A stretch of DNA of 64,000 nt from Solanum dulcamara (Eukaryota; Streptophyta; Magnoliopsida; Solanales; Solanaceae). The stretch spans positions 1,984,001 to 2,048,000 of the forward strand of contig NC_077242.1 in assembly GCF_947179165.1 (NCBI RefSeq), given 5' to 3'. Both the position numbers and the translations under genes were made by a program. The first letter of the stretch is position 1; each line of letters starts with the position of its first letter. This document shows positions 50,707-62,955 of this stretch, piece after piece. The notes under the pieces are model-generated. The model did no database searches. It worked only from the letters and a program-made list of their open reading frames with translations, and had not been told where the DNA came from.

Positions 50707-53121
50707 TGTAACACCCCTCAAAAATTTTCCTAAGATTCGGGCCTTCTTTGCATACGTATGGGGGCCCATCGTATTTATTTCGAAGTATGTGCTTGAGTTG
50801 AGATGAGTCCCTGGTAAATTTAAGAGCGTTGGAGGTGATGTGGGGTCATTGAGGGCCTCTAGGACCGAGCTAAGTCCAAAATATCCGTCGTGGCTAAGTT
50901 TAGGATGAGTTCATGTAAGGGTTGACTTTTAACGACCCTATCTTTCAAAAGACGTCAATCCGGGTGGCCCACGACCTATCAAATTAAAGGTCATCGAGTC
51001 TTCTTTCCAACGCCACCAAGAACGTAAATTTTGGAGTTCGGAGTCAAAAGATATGACGATTCGAAGACGAACTAGCACGACAGAGATTTCATTTTGGCCT
51101 GGGTTACAACTGCTGGGGAAATGGCCTTGGCGCTGTAAGGGCGCGACGCGCCACTATCGCGCCAGGAACATGCCTCAGTAGTTTGGTCCCTGGCGCGATG
51201 CGCCACTAAAAGTGTGCAGGGTTTTTCAGGCCAAATTCCCAGAATTTAGGACAATAGGCTTGGCGCTGTAAGGGCGCGACGCGCCACTATCGCGCCAGAA
51301 ACATGCCTCAGTAGTTTGGTCCCTGGCGCGATGCGCCACTAAAAGTTGTGCAGGTTTTAGGCGTAATTGGCCTTGGCGCTGTAAGGGCGCGACGCGCCAC
51401 TATCGCGCCAAGGGCATTTTTGCCTAATTTTCAAAAATTGAAGAAAGGGCAATTTGGGAAATTTCCCAAATTTATATATACACAATCCTTGTGTATTTTG
51501 GGATCATTTTCTTCAGCCCCTCCCTCTCTCTAAAAGCCCTAGTTTCTCTCTCTACTCTTCTTCTCCACTTCTAACCAAAAAGGAGTCCAAGAAGCTCAAG
51601 ATTAGAGTCCTCCATTGAAGACTCAACCTCAAGGTTTTCTCCAAGTCTTCACTAAGGTATGTAAGGCTATTCAAAACATGGGTTGAGTCCACCCATGTGC
51701 CCTATTCTTGTTTTGAGGTTAGATATCCATGAAAATGGAGTTTCTTGGTATGGTACATGTTTGAATGAGTATTGTTCCCATCTTATTTAATTATTTATGT
51801 GTTAATGTTGTTGAGCTAAGAGGTTCCTAAAATGAGCCCTTATATGAGTATGAGATGATGAAGAAATGAGTTGATAAATATGTTTTGTTGGTCTTATTAA
51901 TTATGTAGATTTGATAAAGTATACTATCTTCTTAAACATGTTGCCTATTATAAGAATGTCGATTTGAAGTCTTGAAGATATGATGAGTCATAAAGATTTT
52001 TCTCAAATGGATGGAGGTAATGATTGATTTTATATCTAGATGATGTACATATATGCATTTTAACACTTCCTTGAAGATATGATTGAGATTGAGACTTGAT
52101 TGTGATAGAGTTGATGAGTTGACAAGGTTGTAATGAGACTTGTCGATGTGATTTGATTGAATTGATTGGATGGAGTTTTATGAGCATTGAGTCTTGGGAG
52201 AAGTATCGAGCACCGAATTGGGCAAGAGTATAGTCCATACTCGAACCCAATAACTGCGTCGCCAAACATAGGGGGGATGGAACCGTTAAAGTCGGATGCT
52301 TCCCCGAGAGAGTTGTCCTGACATTATAGGACCTGGTTGGATTGGATCCATGATTTGTTGACTCGTTCATGCCCTGGCAAAGTATGAGCGGACGCGGCAA
52401 CAACGTCGGTTTGTTGTACTTTCACTGGCTCATAAGTGATGGTTGTCGGTTAAGAGAAACTCCCAAATAGGTGTTGATAGTACTCTGAGTCGGATTGAGT
52501 TGATTTGTATATGATTGGTCCCGTCTAGATCATATCCGTGTTTAGACTTAGGACATTTGATTGAGTTGTCATCCTTTTGAGTTGAGATCCCGAGTTGATT
52601 GATTTTTTCTTGATGTTCGGTGTATTCGGCCATTTTACATACTCGTACATTCCATGTACTGGCGCCATTTGGCCTGCATCGTTTCATGATGCAGATACAG
52701 GTACAAGAGATCATCAACCGGCGCTCCGTTGAAGATCCACTACACTCCCAGCCAGTCGGTGAGTCCTCCTAGTTTTTGGAGGATATTGGGCCTTCTTGTA
52801 CAGCTTTTGATTGTCTTTTCTTTATTTAGATTGTCGGTAGCCATGGGATTGTCATTGGCACCTTTTTGACTTGAATAGAGGCTTCATAGACTGGAGTGTG
52901 GGAGATTGAACTGTTATTTTGATGAGTCTTAATTTACTACTCTTGTTGGGTTGAAATATTTGGCCTTCGGCCCTTATGTTATGAGAAGTATTTCCTTAAT
53001 TGAGTTTCCGCTAAGAGAATGTGCTTGAATGAATGAGTGACTGTACCAAGTGGTTCGCCCGGAGGTCAGAAATGGCCTTCGGGTGCCGGTTACGTCTAGG
53101 GTACCCTCCCGGGGCGTGACA
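50707..53121 (+). mobile_element. Solo LTR, Gypsy-type, with 5-bp target duplication
   Basis: Begins TGTAACACCCCTC and ends CCCGGGGCGTGACA. It is flanked by perfect GTTTT at 50702-50706 and 53122-53126. 2415 bp. It contains GC-rich subrepeats and a likely promoter or leader region with CTCTCTC at about 51520-51570. No pol sequence. Confidence 0.93.
51126..51414. repeat. GC-rich subrepeats in the solo LTR, three copies
   Basis: CTTGGCGCTGTAAGGGCGCG followed by ACGCGCCACTATCGCGCCA recurs at 51126, 51259 and 51372 (spacing 133 and 113 bp). The copies are separated by TGGCGCGATGCGCCACTAAA units. Palindromic and CpG-rich in an AT-rich setting. Confidence 0.9.
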
Positions 53122-54093
53122 GTTTTAGTTCTGAAAAATATTGCTAGTATATTAACTTTAAATAGTTTAATTTAAAATTAAAAAATATCACACAAAGTTC
53201 TAAAGTTATTTTTACTAAAAACTTAAAATAATTAGAAAAAAAGTTACTATAGTACTAATGTCAAAATTATATACAAGGAAATAATGAATATCTTTGAATA
53301 TTAATTATGGTCTAAATCAAAATTTTAATAAGTGACCTCAAATATATACCTGGTTCAACAATAATAATATATCTAGTGTAATCTCACAAGTAGATTTGAT
53401 CAAATAAGCGAGTTTGAGAGTTTGAAGATCAAAGAGTTTCAATAAAATTAGTGGCCTAAAATAAAATTCTAATAAAAGGCATCAAGTATATACATAGTTC
53501 AACAATAATAATATATATAGTGTAATATCACAGAGGATTTGATCATACAAAGTCTCAATAAAACTAGTGATCTAAAACAAATTTTTAATAAAATACCTCA
53601 AGTATATGCATAGTTCAACAACGATTATATATTTGATGTAATCTTACAAGTGGATTTGATGATCAAAGAGTCTCGATAAAATTAAAGATCTAAGACCTAA
53701 TTCTAATAAGAAACCTCAAATATGATACATATTTATTGTTTTTATTCATAGCTAGTATTCTTTTTACACAGAAACCTTGATAAATATCTATACACCAAAA
53801 ATATTATTGCAACAAGAGTTCTTGACAAATATTAATACACCCCACGAAAATTATTAATATTATATTAACAAAATACTTATAAAGATTATGAAAACTTACC
53901 AGTTAAAGAGAAAAAAATTGATGTTTGATTGAGAAAATAGAGAAAGAATGTTTGTAGTAGTGAGAGCAAAGTCGTGCAAAGAGCGAGAGAGGCGATGCGT
54001 AATTATTTTATAGCGTATTTAATAAGTCTGAATGTTGTTAAGACTATCTACAGATCTGATTTGTTCGGATCTTTTTTATATCAATTAAGAGGC

Positions 54094-55427
54094 TTTTTAA
54101 AAAGAGAAAATTATCAAACTAGGCAAAATTATCAACTTATTTATGAAAAATAACTACAGTTTTAAAAAATTATCAAAAAGAGCAATAGTTTGATTGTATA
54201 TCATATTATTTGTATCCTAATTTGATACCTCTCTTCCCTCTCTCTTGCACTCTCTCTGTGTGTGTGTCTTCTCTCTCCCTTGCCTCTCCTCCCTCTTTCC
54301 TGCCCTCTCCTCTCTCGGCTCCCTCTCTCTCCTGCCAATAAGAAGAAATACAATCAAAGTTATTATATATCAATTGTATTCAATAAATATAGCTTAAAGT
54401 TTTATATTTTATTTCAATTGTATTCGAAAAACTGTATTTTGTATTTTTTTGATATTAATTGTATTTGTATTCATATGAATACAATATGCATTCATCCTCT
54501 CTGTCAAATGTATTTGTATCCAATCAAAGAGAGGATGAATAATTGTATTAATTGTATTTCGAATACAATTGATATAAAATTAATACAAAATACAATGCAA
54601 AATAAATATAAGGAAAAATTATGCGGGTAAACAAATATATACTAGTTAATTAGTTAACATAACTATAGTTTGATTAATTATGGCTCGCGGCAAACATCTA
54701 TCTGTAATTATAGTTTGAGTTTTGTATAATTCGCGCGATTATATAATTAAGTTTTGTATAATTCACACGATTTATACAAACGTTGTGCGCGAATTGAATT
54801 GTATATCGAAATATACAAACACTACAAATTATATATGAAATTATACAAATGTTATTCATGAACTGTATAGTGACATATACAAACATTATACAAAAATATG
54901 AATTGTATTGCAAATTATACAAAAGTATACAAATTCTGCGCAAATTATACAAACATTGCTATACCTATAGCTATGAATTGTAATTAGCAAACTATAACTA
55001 CGGAGCATAATTAAGGTATTTTTGAGTGGCTATATGCGAAAATTCCCCTAAATAAAAATATAATTTGTTGTATTTTGAATACAATTGACACAAATAAATA
55101 CAAAATACAATTGCAAAATAAATACAAAATACAATCTTTTCTCCTCCCTCTCTCAATCTCGCTCGCCTCTCTCCTCCCTCTCTCGATCTCGATCGCATCT
55201 CTCCTCTTAATATGGATTCATTTTGATACAAATCAGTTTGTTTTTGTTTTCTTTTTCTCCAAAATCAGCGAAAAAATATACTCTCTCCCTTCTCTTCCTG
55301 ATCTCGCTAGCCTCTCACCTCCCTCCTCCCTTAACATTTTTTTATTATCCATAATTAAGTAAACTATAGCTATTGAGTTCTATTTAATGCTAAAATGTTG
55401 TTTTGATAAATTTCTCTTTTTAAAAAA
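54094..55427. mobile_element. Foldback/MITE-like element, ~1.3 kb, with CT-rich and TATACAAA-rich interior
   Basis: The left end CTTTTTAAAAAGAGAAAATTATCAAA is inverted at the right end (TTTGATAAATTTCTCTTTTTAAAAA). The interior has two CTCTCTCCCTC tracts (about 54235-54335 and 55140-55205) and many ATTATACAAA and ATACAATTGT motifs in both orientations. No gene. Confidence 0.6.
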
Positions 55428-55802
55428 TAAACAAATGAACTTAATGAGCTCAGATTCAGCTCTAAAAATCAAACATATCTGAATGATTGAGATTCAACAT
55501 CCACTGAATACAAATAAATAAGGCCTTAAGATTGGTCTTATCAAAATATCTTCCTTTTCATAGGTAAATATCGAATTTGATAATTATCAAACTATAAAAA
55601 TAAAACTTCAAAAATACCTAACCGAATATCGAACCCGTTCACAGTGAGAACACACAAAAGCTTAGTAGGTTTCTACTAGTACTAGTACTAGTACATAACT
55701 AAAGTCCATATACTCCTTTAGCTTGCTTTCTTCATTTGGGAAATTGGGAGAAAGGCGGTTGCTGAATATTTGAGCAAAGAATCCATACAAATATATACGC
55801 AT

Positions 55803-55822
55803 TTCTTCTTCTTCTTCTTCTT
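55803..55822 (+). repeat. (CTT)n microsatellite in the UBP14 5' UTR
   Basis: Pure TTC repeat about 70 bases before the ATG, in a CT-rich leader typical of plant promoters. Confidence 0.8.
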
Positions 55823-55892
55823 GTAACAAATTCGTTCAATCTCTCGGCGATTGTAACTGAAGAATCCATTTACGAAGAAAACGAAGAACCAT

Positions 55893-58800
55893 ATGGAGCT
55901 TCTCCGATCGAACCTTGCCCGTGTTCGGATTCCAGAACCAACTACTCGTATCTACAAGCACGAGTGCTGCATTTCTTTCGATACTCCGGTAATCTTCAAT
56001 TCCAATTCGAAATAATCATTTCGCTCTAATTTTACTTCAATTCCAACTTTGTTTCGTTGTTCAAAGTTGTTACGATTGTAGATGTTTACTTGGAGTCGTC
56101 CGGCACAGTTTTCAAGGCTGTAATTCTTGTCCTTGTGCCATTTTTTGTTAGGGACGTTGGATGTTGATCCGGTAGGGTTTACGAGTTTCCTCTAGGGTTT
56201 ATAGTTCACTCCGATTTGGTTAGAAGCTTGCAGTTGATTAGTAGTATTGCAAGTGATTTGTTTTTCTGAAGTGGCTATGAAGTTGTTGAGAGGATTCAAA
56301 ATAGATATAGAAGATTCACACGCACAATTCATTACTAGTACTAAATAGAAGTCGTCGTCGATTCAATTTTCAAGTTTGTAATTCTTAGCCTTGTGCCATT
56401 TTGTAAGGTCAGTGCATATTGATTCCGCAAGGTTAGGAGTTTATTTGTAGGGTATATGGTTTACTTCGATTTAAGTAGAGCCTGCAGTTGATTAGCACAC
56501 GAGTGAGTGAAGTTGTAGAACAGACTCAAAATGTAGCGGAATATATATAGAGGATTCACTATAGTTTGGGATTGACGTATTATTATTATTATTATTATTA
56601 GTAGTTGTAGTGGTATAGCCTCGATGAAATGCTTGCCGATACTGGATTATTAGTTTGATCTTTTCCATCTGTGTTCACTATGCTCATTTGTCAAATATAT
56701 CTTCACTTATGAAGCAGTTGCTATCAATTTAGCTACAATTGGTGACATTTTCTTTGCTGTTTTTCCAGAAATCCGAGGGCGGGCTGTTTGTTGATATGAG
56801 TACTTTTCTTGCATTTGGGAGGGATTATGTTGGTTGGAACTATGAGAAGACAGGGAACCCAGTTTATTTGCATATAAAGCAGACAAAGAAGGCAGAGGCT
56901 GAAGATAGACCATCCAAAAAACCTACTCTCTTGGCTATAGGTACTTGAATAATTCACATCTGGTGTAGCTACAAGCTTCCAAAACTAGGCCGAAAAAGAA
57001 AAAAGAAGAATAAAGAGCCATATAAGTTCACATTTTCTGATATTTATCATTTGACATAGTTAAGCCTACCTTTACTAATTCGGGATTGAAGCTTAGTTGT
57101 AGATTGACTTGGGTTATGCCTTTCTCCTTCTAGGTCTTGACGGAGGGTTTGACAACAGTGAACCCCAGTACGAAGAAGTCTATGAAATAGTTATATTGCC
57201 TGATAATGTCACTCTTCCTTTCCCATCGGTGGAATTGCCTGAGAAGGTAAATTTACTCTTTTAATATCCTTTCACAGGTTCCCTTTGTTTAGAGTAAAAT
57301 GAAACATTTAAATACTGCTTACGTTCATCACAAATTTGCAGGTTAGATTGGCTGTTGATGCTATTTTACTAGCTGAAGGTGCTGAGAGGAAAGAGCAACT
57401 TGCTTCCTGGACCGCTGACAAGAAGCTTGTCAGTAAATATGCTACGGATCTGCAACAGCTTGACAATGGTGTTGCTGTTCCACCTGTGGGCTGGAAATGT
57501 GCAAAATGTGATAAGACTGACAATCTTTGGCTGAATCTAACAGATGGAACTATCCTATGTGGCAGGAAAAATTGGGATGGAACTGGTGGTAATGACCATG
57601 CTGTTAACCATTACAAAGAAACTGGTTATCCACTTGCTGTAAAGCTTGGGACTGTAACTGCCGATTTGGAGGGGGCAGGTAATGCCATCTTATAAGTTGA
57701 ATCTTTATGCTCAGAAAATGTTTACTAAAAAATTGCTGCTGCCTCCAGTTTCGCTTTTCTTTTTGTTTTGGTTGACCAGAGTTGCTTCTTGACTCTTTAC
57801 TTTTTTTTTGATCGACTGAAATTGCTTTGTAGCTCTTCTGTTTTGTTTTGGTTGATCGTGAGAACAACATCCGCCTATCTTGTTTCTTTTTATCTTCTAG
57901 TGTTCCCAGTTCATCTAAAAGTACTGCCATTGTTTTAAATGCAAAACTGCTTGGTTTATGATTTGTGATTGATGTTACTTTGTGGTTGTGTTTGGTCAAA
58001 AAAAAAACAAATATTAGTCTTTCTTGCAGTCGTGATTCAAAGTGAGAGAGCTTTGAAGACTTGTGTTGCTCTCCAAGTATGACAATGCCTTTAGTCATAG
58101 CTTTCTAGTTAGCCTATAGTCAAATGAAGGTATTAGTTATTGGGTTTGAATTTAACTGCTTGCTGAACTGTTTAAATTTTGTCATTCTGGAAGTGATTTG
58201 GTTTTGATTTTATTTTAGGGACTTCCAGTTTTGGTGTAAGGTGGAGGTTCCCAAAATTGTGTACTTTCTAACCACCGACATCAACCCCCAAAAAAGAAAG
58301 AATATAAAGAACGATCTACTTTTTCTGGCTTAAGTATTAAGTGGATATCTAACTTCATCACCATGGAATTGGTATTACCTGCTATGTACAATTGCTTTAG
58401 ATGTGCCATGCAAAATTATATAGTTAAAGATCCTGGTAATGGAATATTGCCCAGCCACCCACCACAGGTGCATTAGCTCTACAAATGAATGGACTTGATT
58501 TTTAAAAAAAAAAGAAGAGGAATGTGTCCCTGTAATTGGACTTTGCTGGACCAGTTACTACATTGATGATAGCACCTTGTTTATAAGTTTTTATAGTGCT
58601 TTTTCCTTGAATGATTACTAATTGGTTGCAAACTTTGGCAGCTCAGATGTTTACTCCTATCCAGAGGATGAAAGTGTTGTTGACCCACTTTTAGCACACC
58701 ATCTGGCACATTTTGGTATTGACTTCTCATCCTTGCAAAAGGTTAGCAGCTGCATAGATGACATTGAGTATTTACTTAGATTTTCTCTTGTAAGAAGTAT

Positions 58801-61800
58801 GCTTGATGCGCATGGCTAACGTCTAACCAAATGTTACATGTTTATTCTTGATTCTGCTATATTTCTTATGGAAAATAGTCAGGCCTTAGAGTAAGCTCAA
58901 TTTTTTGAGTCTTTCACCTGGAGTTTGCTCATCCCAATTCTCAGCAAGATGCCAACTATCACTTATTCAATTTTTCTAATGGAACCAATAATACTGTATA
59001 GTCCCACAGTTACTTCTCTTCCTACAATTATGACTAATCCCTTTTGATTTCCCAGACTGAAATGACGACTGCTGAGAGAGAACTAGACCAAAATTTCAAT
59101 TTTGATTGGAACCGGATTCAAGAGACGGGTGAGGATGTTGAACCACTTTTTGGACCTGGTTACACTGGATTAGTCAATCTTGGTAACAGGTGTGGGTAAC
59201 CTTTTATTACTGCTGCTTAGGCAACATAGCATATCCTATCTTCATTTGAAGAAAGAAACATATGTTCTCTGGTCTCATATATCGTTCTTGCAGTTGCTAC
59301 TTGGCTGCTACAATGCAGGTTATGTTCTCAACACATTCCTTTTATTCAAGGTAAGATAATTGTACTTGTGATAAATGTATTTGATATTTATTGAAGAAAA
59401 ATGTCATTTAAGTTAAAATGGTTTTAGTTTCATTCTTTTTTACATCTTACCATCTGATGTGGTATCCTTGTCAGATACTACTTGGATCAGCGTCTGAAAG
59501 AAGCTTTTACTACGGCTCCTGCTGATCCGACTGTAGACCTTAACATGCAGCTGTGAGTAACTTGGATCTGTTCATTTACCAGTTTTACCATTTTCATTAC
59601 TTATCAATTAGCTATTCCATTAGTTGTGCACTCTGCTGCAGCAAAAATACTCTGTTTAACAAAACATGGCATGTTTGATACTGAGTTGTGCTTACGTTTC
59701 TCATTGTTACAGGAAGCTAGTCACTGCACACACTTTATGCATTTTGAAACTGAATAGCTCCATTACGGTTTTCTAATAAATAATTTTGAGAAGATATTCA
59801 TATTCAGCAAAGCATATTTGCTTGAATGAATGATACAACCCCCAACTTTCTTTCCCTTTTTTCCTTTTCTTTTTAAGGTCTTTGCGGAGATGAGGATGTT
59901 GAGATGGATGTGTAGATATACTAGGAGTGATAAAATTAGGAACGAGGTTATTCAGGAGAAGGCGAGAGTGGCCTCTGTGGCAGACAAGATGAGAGAAGTG
60001 AGATTGAGATGGTTTGGGCATGTGCAGAGGAGGTGTGTCGACGCTCCTAGTTAGGAGGGGTGAGCGGTTGGATTTGGGGGCTATGCGGAGGGGTAGGGTT
60101 AGACCGAAAAAGTATTGGGCAGAGGTGATTAGACAGGATATGACGCAACTTCGTATCACCGAGGACATGACCTTAGACAAGAAGGAGTGGAGGTCGCATA
60201 TTAGGGTAGAAGGTTAGCTGGGGTAGGATGTTTGTCTTGCCCTGTGATGGTTTAGGGTTGGTCTTAGGTCTAGGCGTGCTATTATAGTTGTGTTGTTATT
60301 GCCCTTGATTGTCCCATTATCTTGATATTGGTATTGTGCTTGTATTATAGAATTTGCATCGCCTTTCGTTTCAGCTATTATGATATATAATATATATATT
60401 ATACTGCAATTCTCCCTTTTTTGGGACTGTTACTTTGAGCCGAGGGTCTTTCGGAAACAACCTCTCTATCTCCATGTGATAGTGGTAAGGTCTGCGTACA
60501 CTCTACCCTCCCAAAACCCCACTTGTGGGATTTCACTGGGTATGTTGTTGTTGTTTTTAAGGTCTTTTTATCAGGAGGGGCATATCTAGCAGGTTTTGTT
60601 CAATACCCTCTAACTGCAATTCAGGCTGTACGATACTTAATTTATTAAGAGTTCTGCAGTTAGCTGAATTTTCTGGTCCAAATACATACCAATGCCTAGT
60701 TGATGACTTGTATAGCTGACACAATAACTTTGGCATTGAGGCATAGTTGTTTAGTATAAACAGTGATCCTTGTAGCAGAGCCTTTCCATGCTTCAATTTT
60801 CATATTTGATAGATATTTCGTTATAGCAGCTATTGTTATGAATTTTGCTTGCACGCTCAACTTGTTGACGGCTGACCTGTATTTTGGCAGAACAAAGCTG
60901 GCTCATGGCTTGCTTTCTGGTAAATATTCGGGGCCTGTTCTGGAGGTATGCATCAGGGCATTTTGTTCCTTTTTGTTTCATTTTTTTTTCAATCGTGGCT
61001 TATAGTTAATTATTGGTGATTCAGAAGGATAATACTGTTAAGCTCACTGGTAAACTTTCTCCTATGATTGCATTTTCATGATGGACTTGTAGAAAGGTCC
61101 AAGCATATTTTTTTAAAACATTTTGATAGAAACTTGTCCATGTAGTATTAAATTTACTTTGCCTTGAACTTAATGAGAACTCCTTCAAAGTGAAAGTTGG
61201 CTGCAATTTCCCCCCCAAAACTTGTGGTATCTGGTTCATTGACAACATTTTAAAGTATTTTGCAAAATAATTTTTAAGAGTTTTTCTTTCACTTGTTCAT
61301 TAAGAAATGCTTCTATCAACTCATGCGTTTTTTCTTTCTTCTTTCTCTTTTCATAGCAAGTCTTTTTCACTTCTATCCATCTTCCCTTCTTATATGTACT
61401 TGCTCTCATCACTTTTCAGAAACAGGAGGGTATCCGTCCTCGAATGCTCAAGTCAGTAATAGCTGCTAGTCACCCTGAATTTTCAACAATGAGACAACAG
61501 GTACACTGACATTCTTGGAATCTTCTACTACCAGAAGATTGCTTTAATATAAGATTATATGATTAAAGCATGATAATGCTTCTCTACTAAAAGAAGTCCA
61601 GCAATCTCTCGGTACTTCGACCTTGAAAATCCATTTGAGCTCTTTTTCCATCCAGCTGATGCAATGTTTGGCTAAGTTGATACTTACATCAGCCCTTGGA
61701 TTTTTCTTTTCAATTTAGTCTGCCACCAATGTGGTCAGAACTGTTGTGCATGCCCATATTAGTTTCATGGTCTCTTCGCCTTATTGCCCTGAAACCCCAG

Positions 61801-62955
61801 TAGGTTATATTTTCTTTCTTGCAATCGTGTTCATTTTAGTTTGTTGTCATTGCCATGGCTATTGCTATTCTATTGGTTTATTGATATCAACTTATGTCTA
61901 GGATGCGTTAGAGTTCTTCCTGCATTTTATTGATCAAGTTGAACGGATAAACTCTGGGACACCTGATTTTGATCCATCGAGGAGCTTCAAGTTTGTTATT
62001 GAAGAACGCCTCCAATGTTCCTCAGGCAAAGTTACTTACAACAGAAGAAATGATTATATTCTCTCTCTTAATATTCCTTTGGAGAAGGCTGTAAATAAAA
62101 GTGAGTTTTCTTTTTTATCTAATGTTTTTTATGATTAAGATATCTAATGCTTTCTTCCTGCCCTTCTCTTATATTTTGTTCATTACAAAATTTCAGCAGA
62201 GCTTGATATAAATGAGTAATTTAGTTTCCAATACTGCCTCTGTTGTAAATTCTGATATCTCGTTTTGTATGAAATTCCAGAAGAGTTAGCAGAATTTCAA
62301 AATTTGAAGGCTGAGAGAGCTGCAGGAGGAAAAGAACTGTGAGTTTTGAGTGACTAATATATGCTTGCCTTTCATGTATTTCGGCTAAATGTATGGGTTT
62401 TTGCAGGTCCGCTGAGGAAATTGTTCGCCCTAGAGTGGCATTGAAGGATTGCCTAGATTGTTTTTCAGCTCCTGAGGAGGTGCATGATTTCTACAGCACA
62501 GCTTTAACGGCTAGGACAACAGCAATCAAGTAATCTCGTTATTCTCCCTCATGAAGTTATTTCTCCAATTTTCCTCTTGTTCTTCTTGTGGCATCTCAAA
62601 CTTTGTCTGTCACCTTTATATATTTGCTTGACCGTCGTACCTGACGAGGCTGCTACTTCTATCTTATTTAATTTTGTTGTAAATAGAACTGCAGGTTTGA
62701 CTTCTTTTCCAGATTATCTGGTTTTGCACATGCGGAAGTTTGTTATGGAGGAAGGTTGGGTGCCAAAGAAGCTTGGTATGTTACCTTTTTTTTAATCGAT
62801 ATAATTCTAATGAGTGTACTTTATCTTGTTAAATTGCTAATCTGTTTCTGTGACGGTCCTTCTAGATGTCTACATAGATGTTCCGGAAACCATTGACATA
62901 AGTAGCATGCGAAGTAATGGTATTCAACCAGGAGAAGAGCTGTTGCCTGACAGTG
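55893..62955 (+). CDS. UBP14: Ubiquitin-specific protease 14 (UBP14, USP5/isopeptidase T type), 3' end outside window
   Basis: Cleaves unanchored polyubiquitin chains to recycle ubiquitin; the Arabidopsis UBP14 (TITAN6) is needed for embryogenesis. Visible exons: 55893-55988, 56769-56940, 57134-57246, 57342-57678, 58647-58741, 59056-59189, 59294-59350, 59475-59552, 60891-60945, 61420-61500, 61902-62100, 62281-62338, 62407-62529, 62687-62775, 62866-62955. All join in frame for about 592 residues. The ZnF-UBP domain spans about residues 177-232 (CAKC, LCGR, HAVNH ligands). The USP Cys box [16 protein letters not shown] spans intron 6; the catalytic Cys is about residue 317 by this model. The [12 protein letters not shown] box follows. 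The UBA domains and the catalytic His box lie downstream of the window. A LINE sits in intron 8. The family is usually ~800 residues. Confidence 0.95.
59884..60553 (+). mobile_element. 5'-truncated RTE LINE in UBP14 intron 8, 14-bp target duplication
   Basis: The C-terminal part of an RTE reverse transcriptase ORF ([31 protein letters not shown], then a short frameshift and [14 protein letters not shown]). It ends in the conserved 3' tail GGTCTGCGTACACTCTACCC and TTGTTGTTG. It is flanked by perfect TTTTTAAGGTCTTT at 59870-59883 and 60554-60567. Same strand as the gene. Confidence 0.93.

Larger units (their letters stand above)
50545..53720. repeat. Subterminal tandem repeats (~115-bp unit), split by the solo LTR
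   Basis: Units contain GATGATCAAAGAGTCT, then ATAAAATTAG, then ACATAGTTCAACAATAA. One unit lies at 50545-50640 before the LTR. Three to four more follow at about 53310-53720. Confidence 0.75.
50360..55528. mobile_element. TIR DNA element interrupted by a solo LTR and a second foldback element
   Basis: The left end TTAGGCCTCATTTGTTTTCATT, then GGACGTTTGAATCT, is mirrored at the right end. The reverse complement of 55430-55528 reads GGCCTTATTTATTTGTATTC, then GGATGTTGAATCT. Inside lie a tandem repeat array, the solo LTR 50707-53121 and the foldback 54094-55427. Without the inserts the element would be about 1.4 kb. No transposase. The target duplication is not identified. Confidence 0.65.

Noticed and set aside
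51948..52403. Minus-strand frame of 151 codons in the solo LTR
   Set aside because: LTRs do not code; the frame follows from skewed composition and has no retrotransposon motif.
57604..58098. Minus-strand frame of 164 codons opposite UBP14
   Set aside because: Antisense of UBP14 exon 4 and intron 4, without any recognisable domain; judged a shadow frame.
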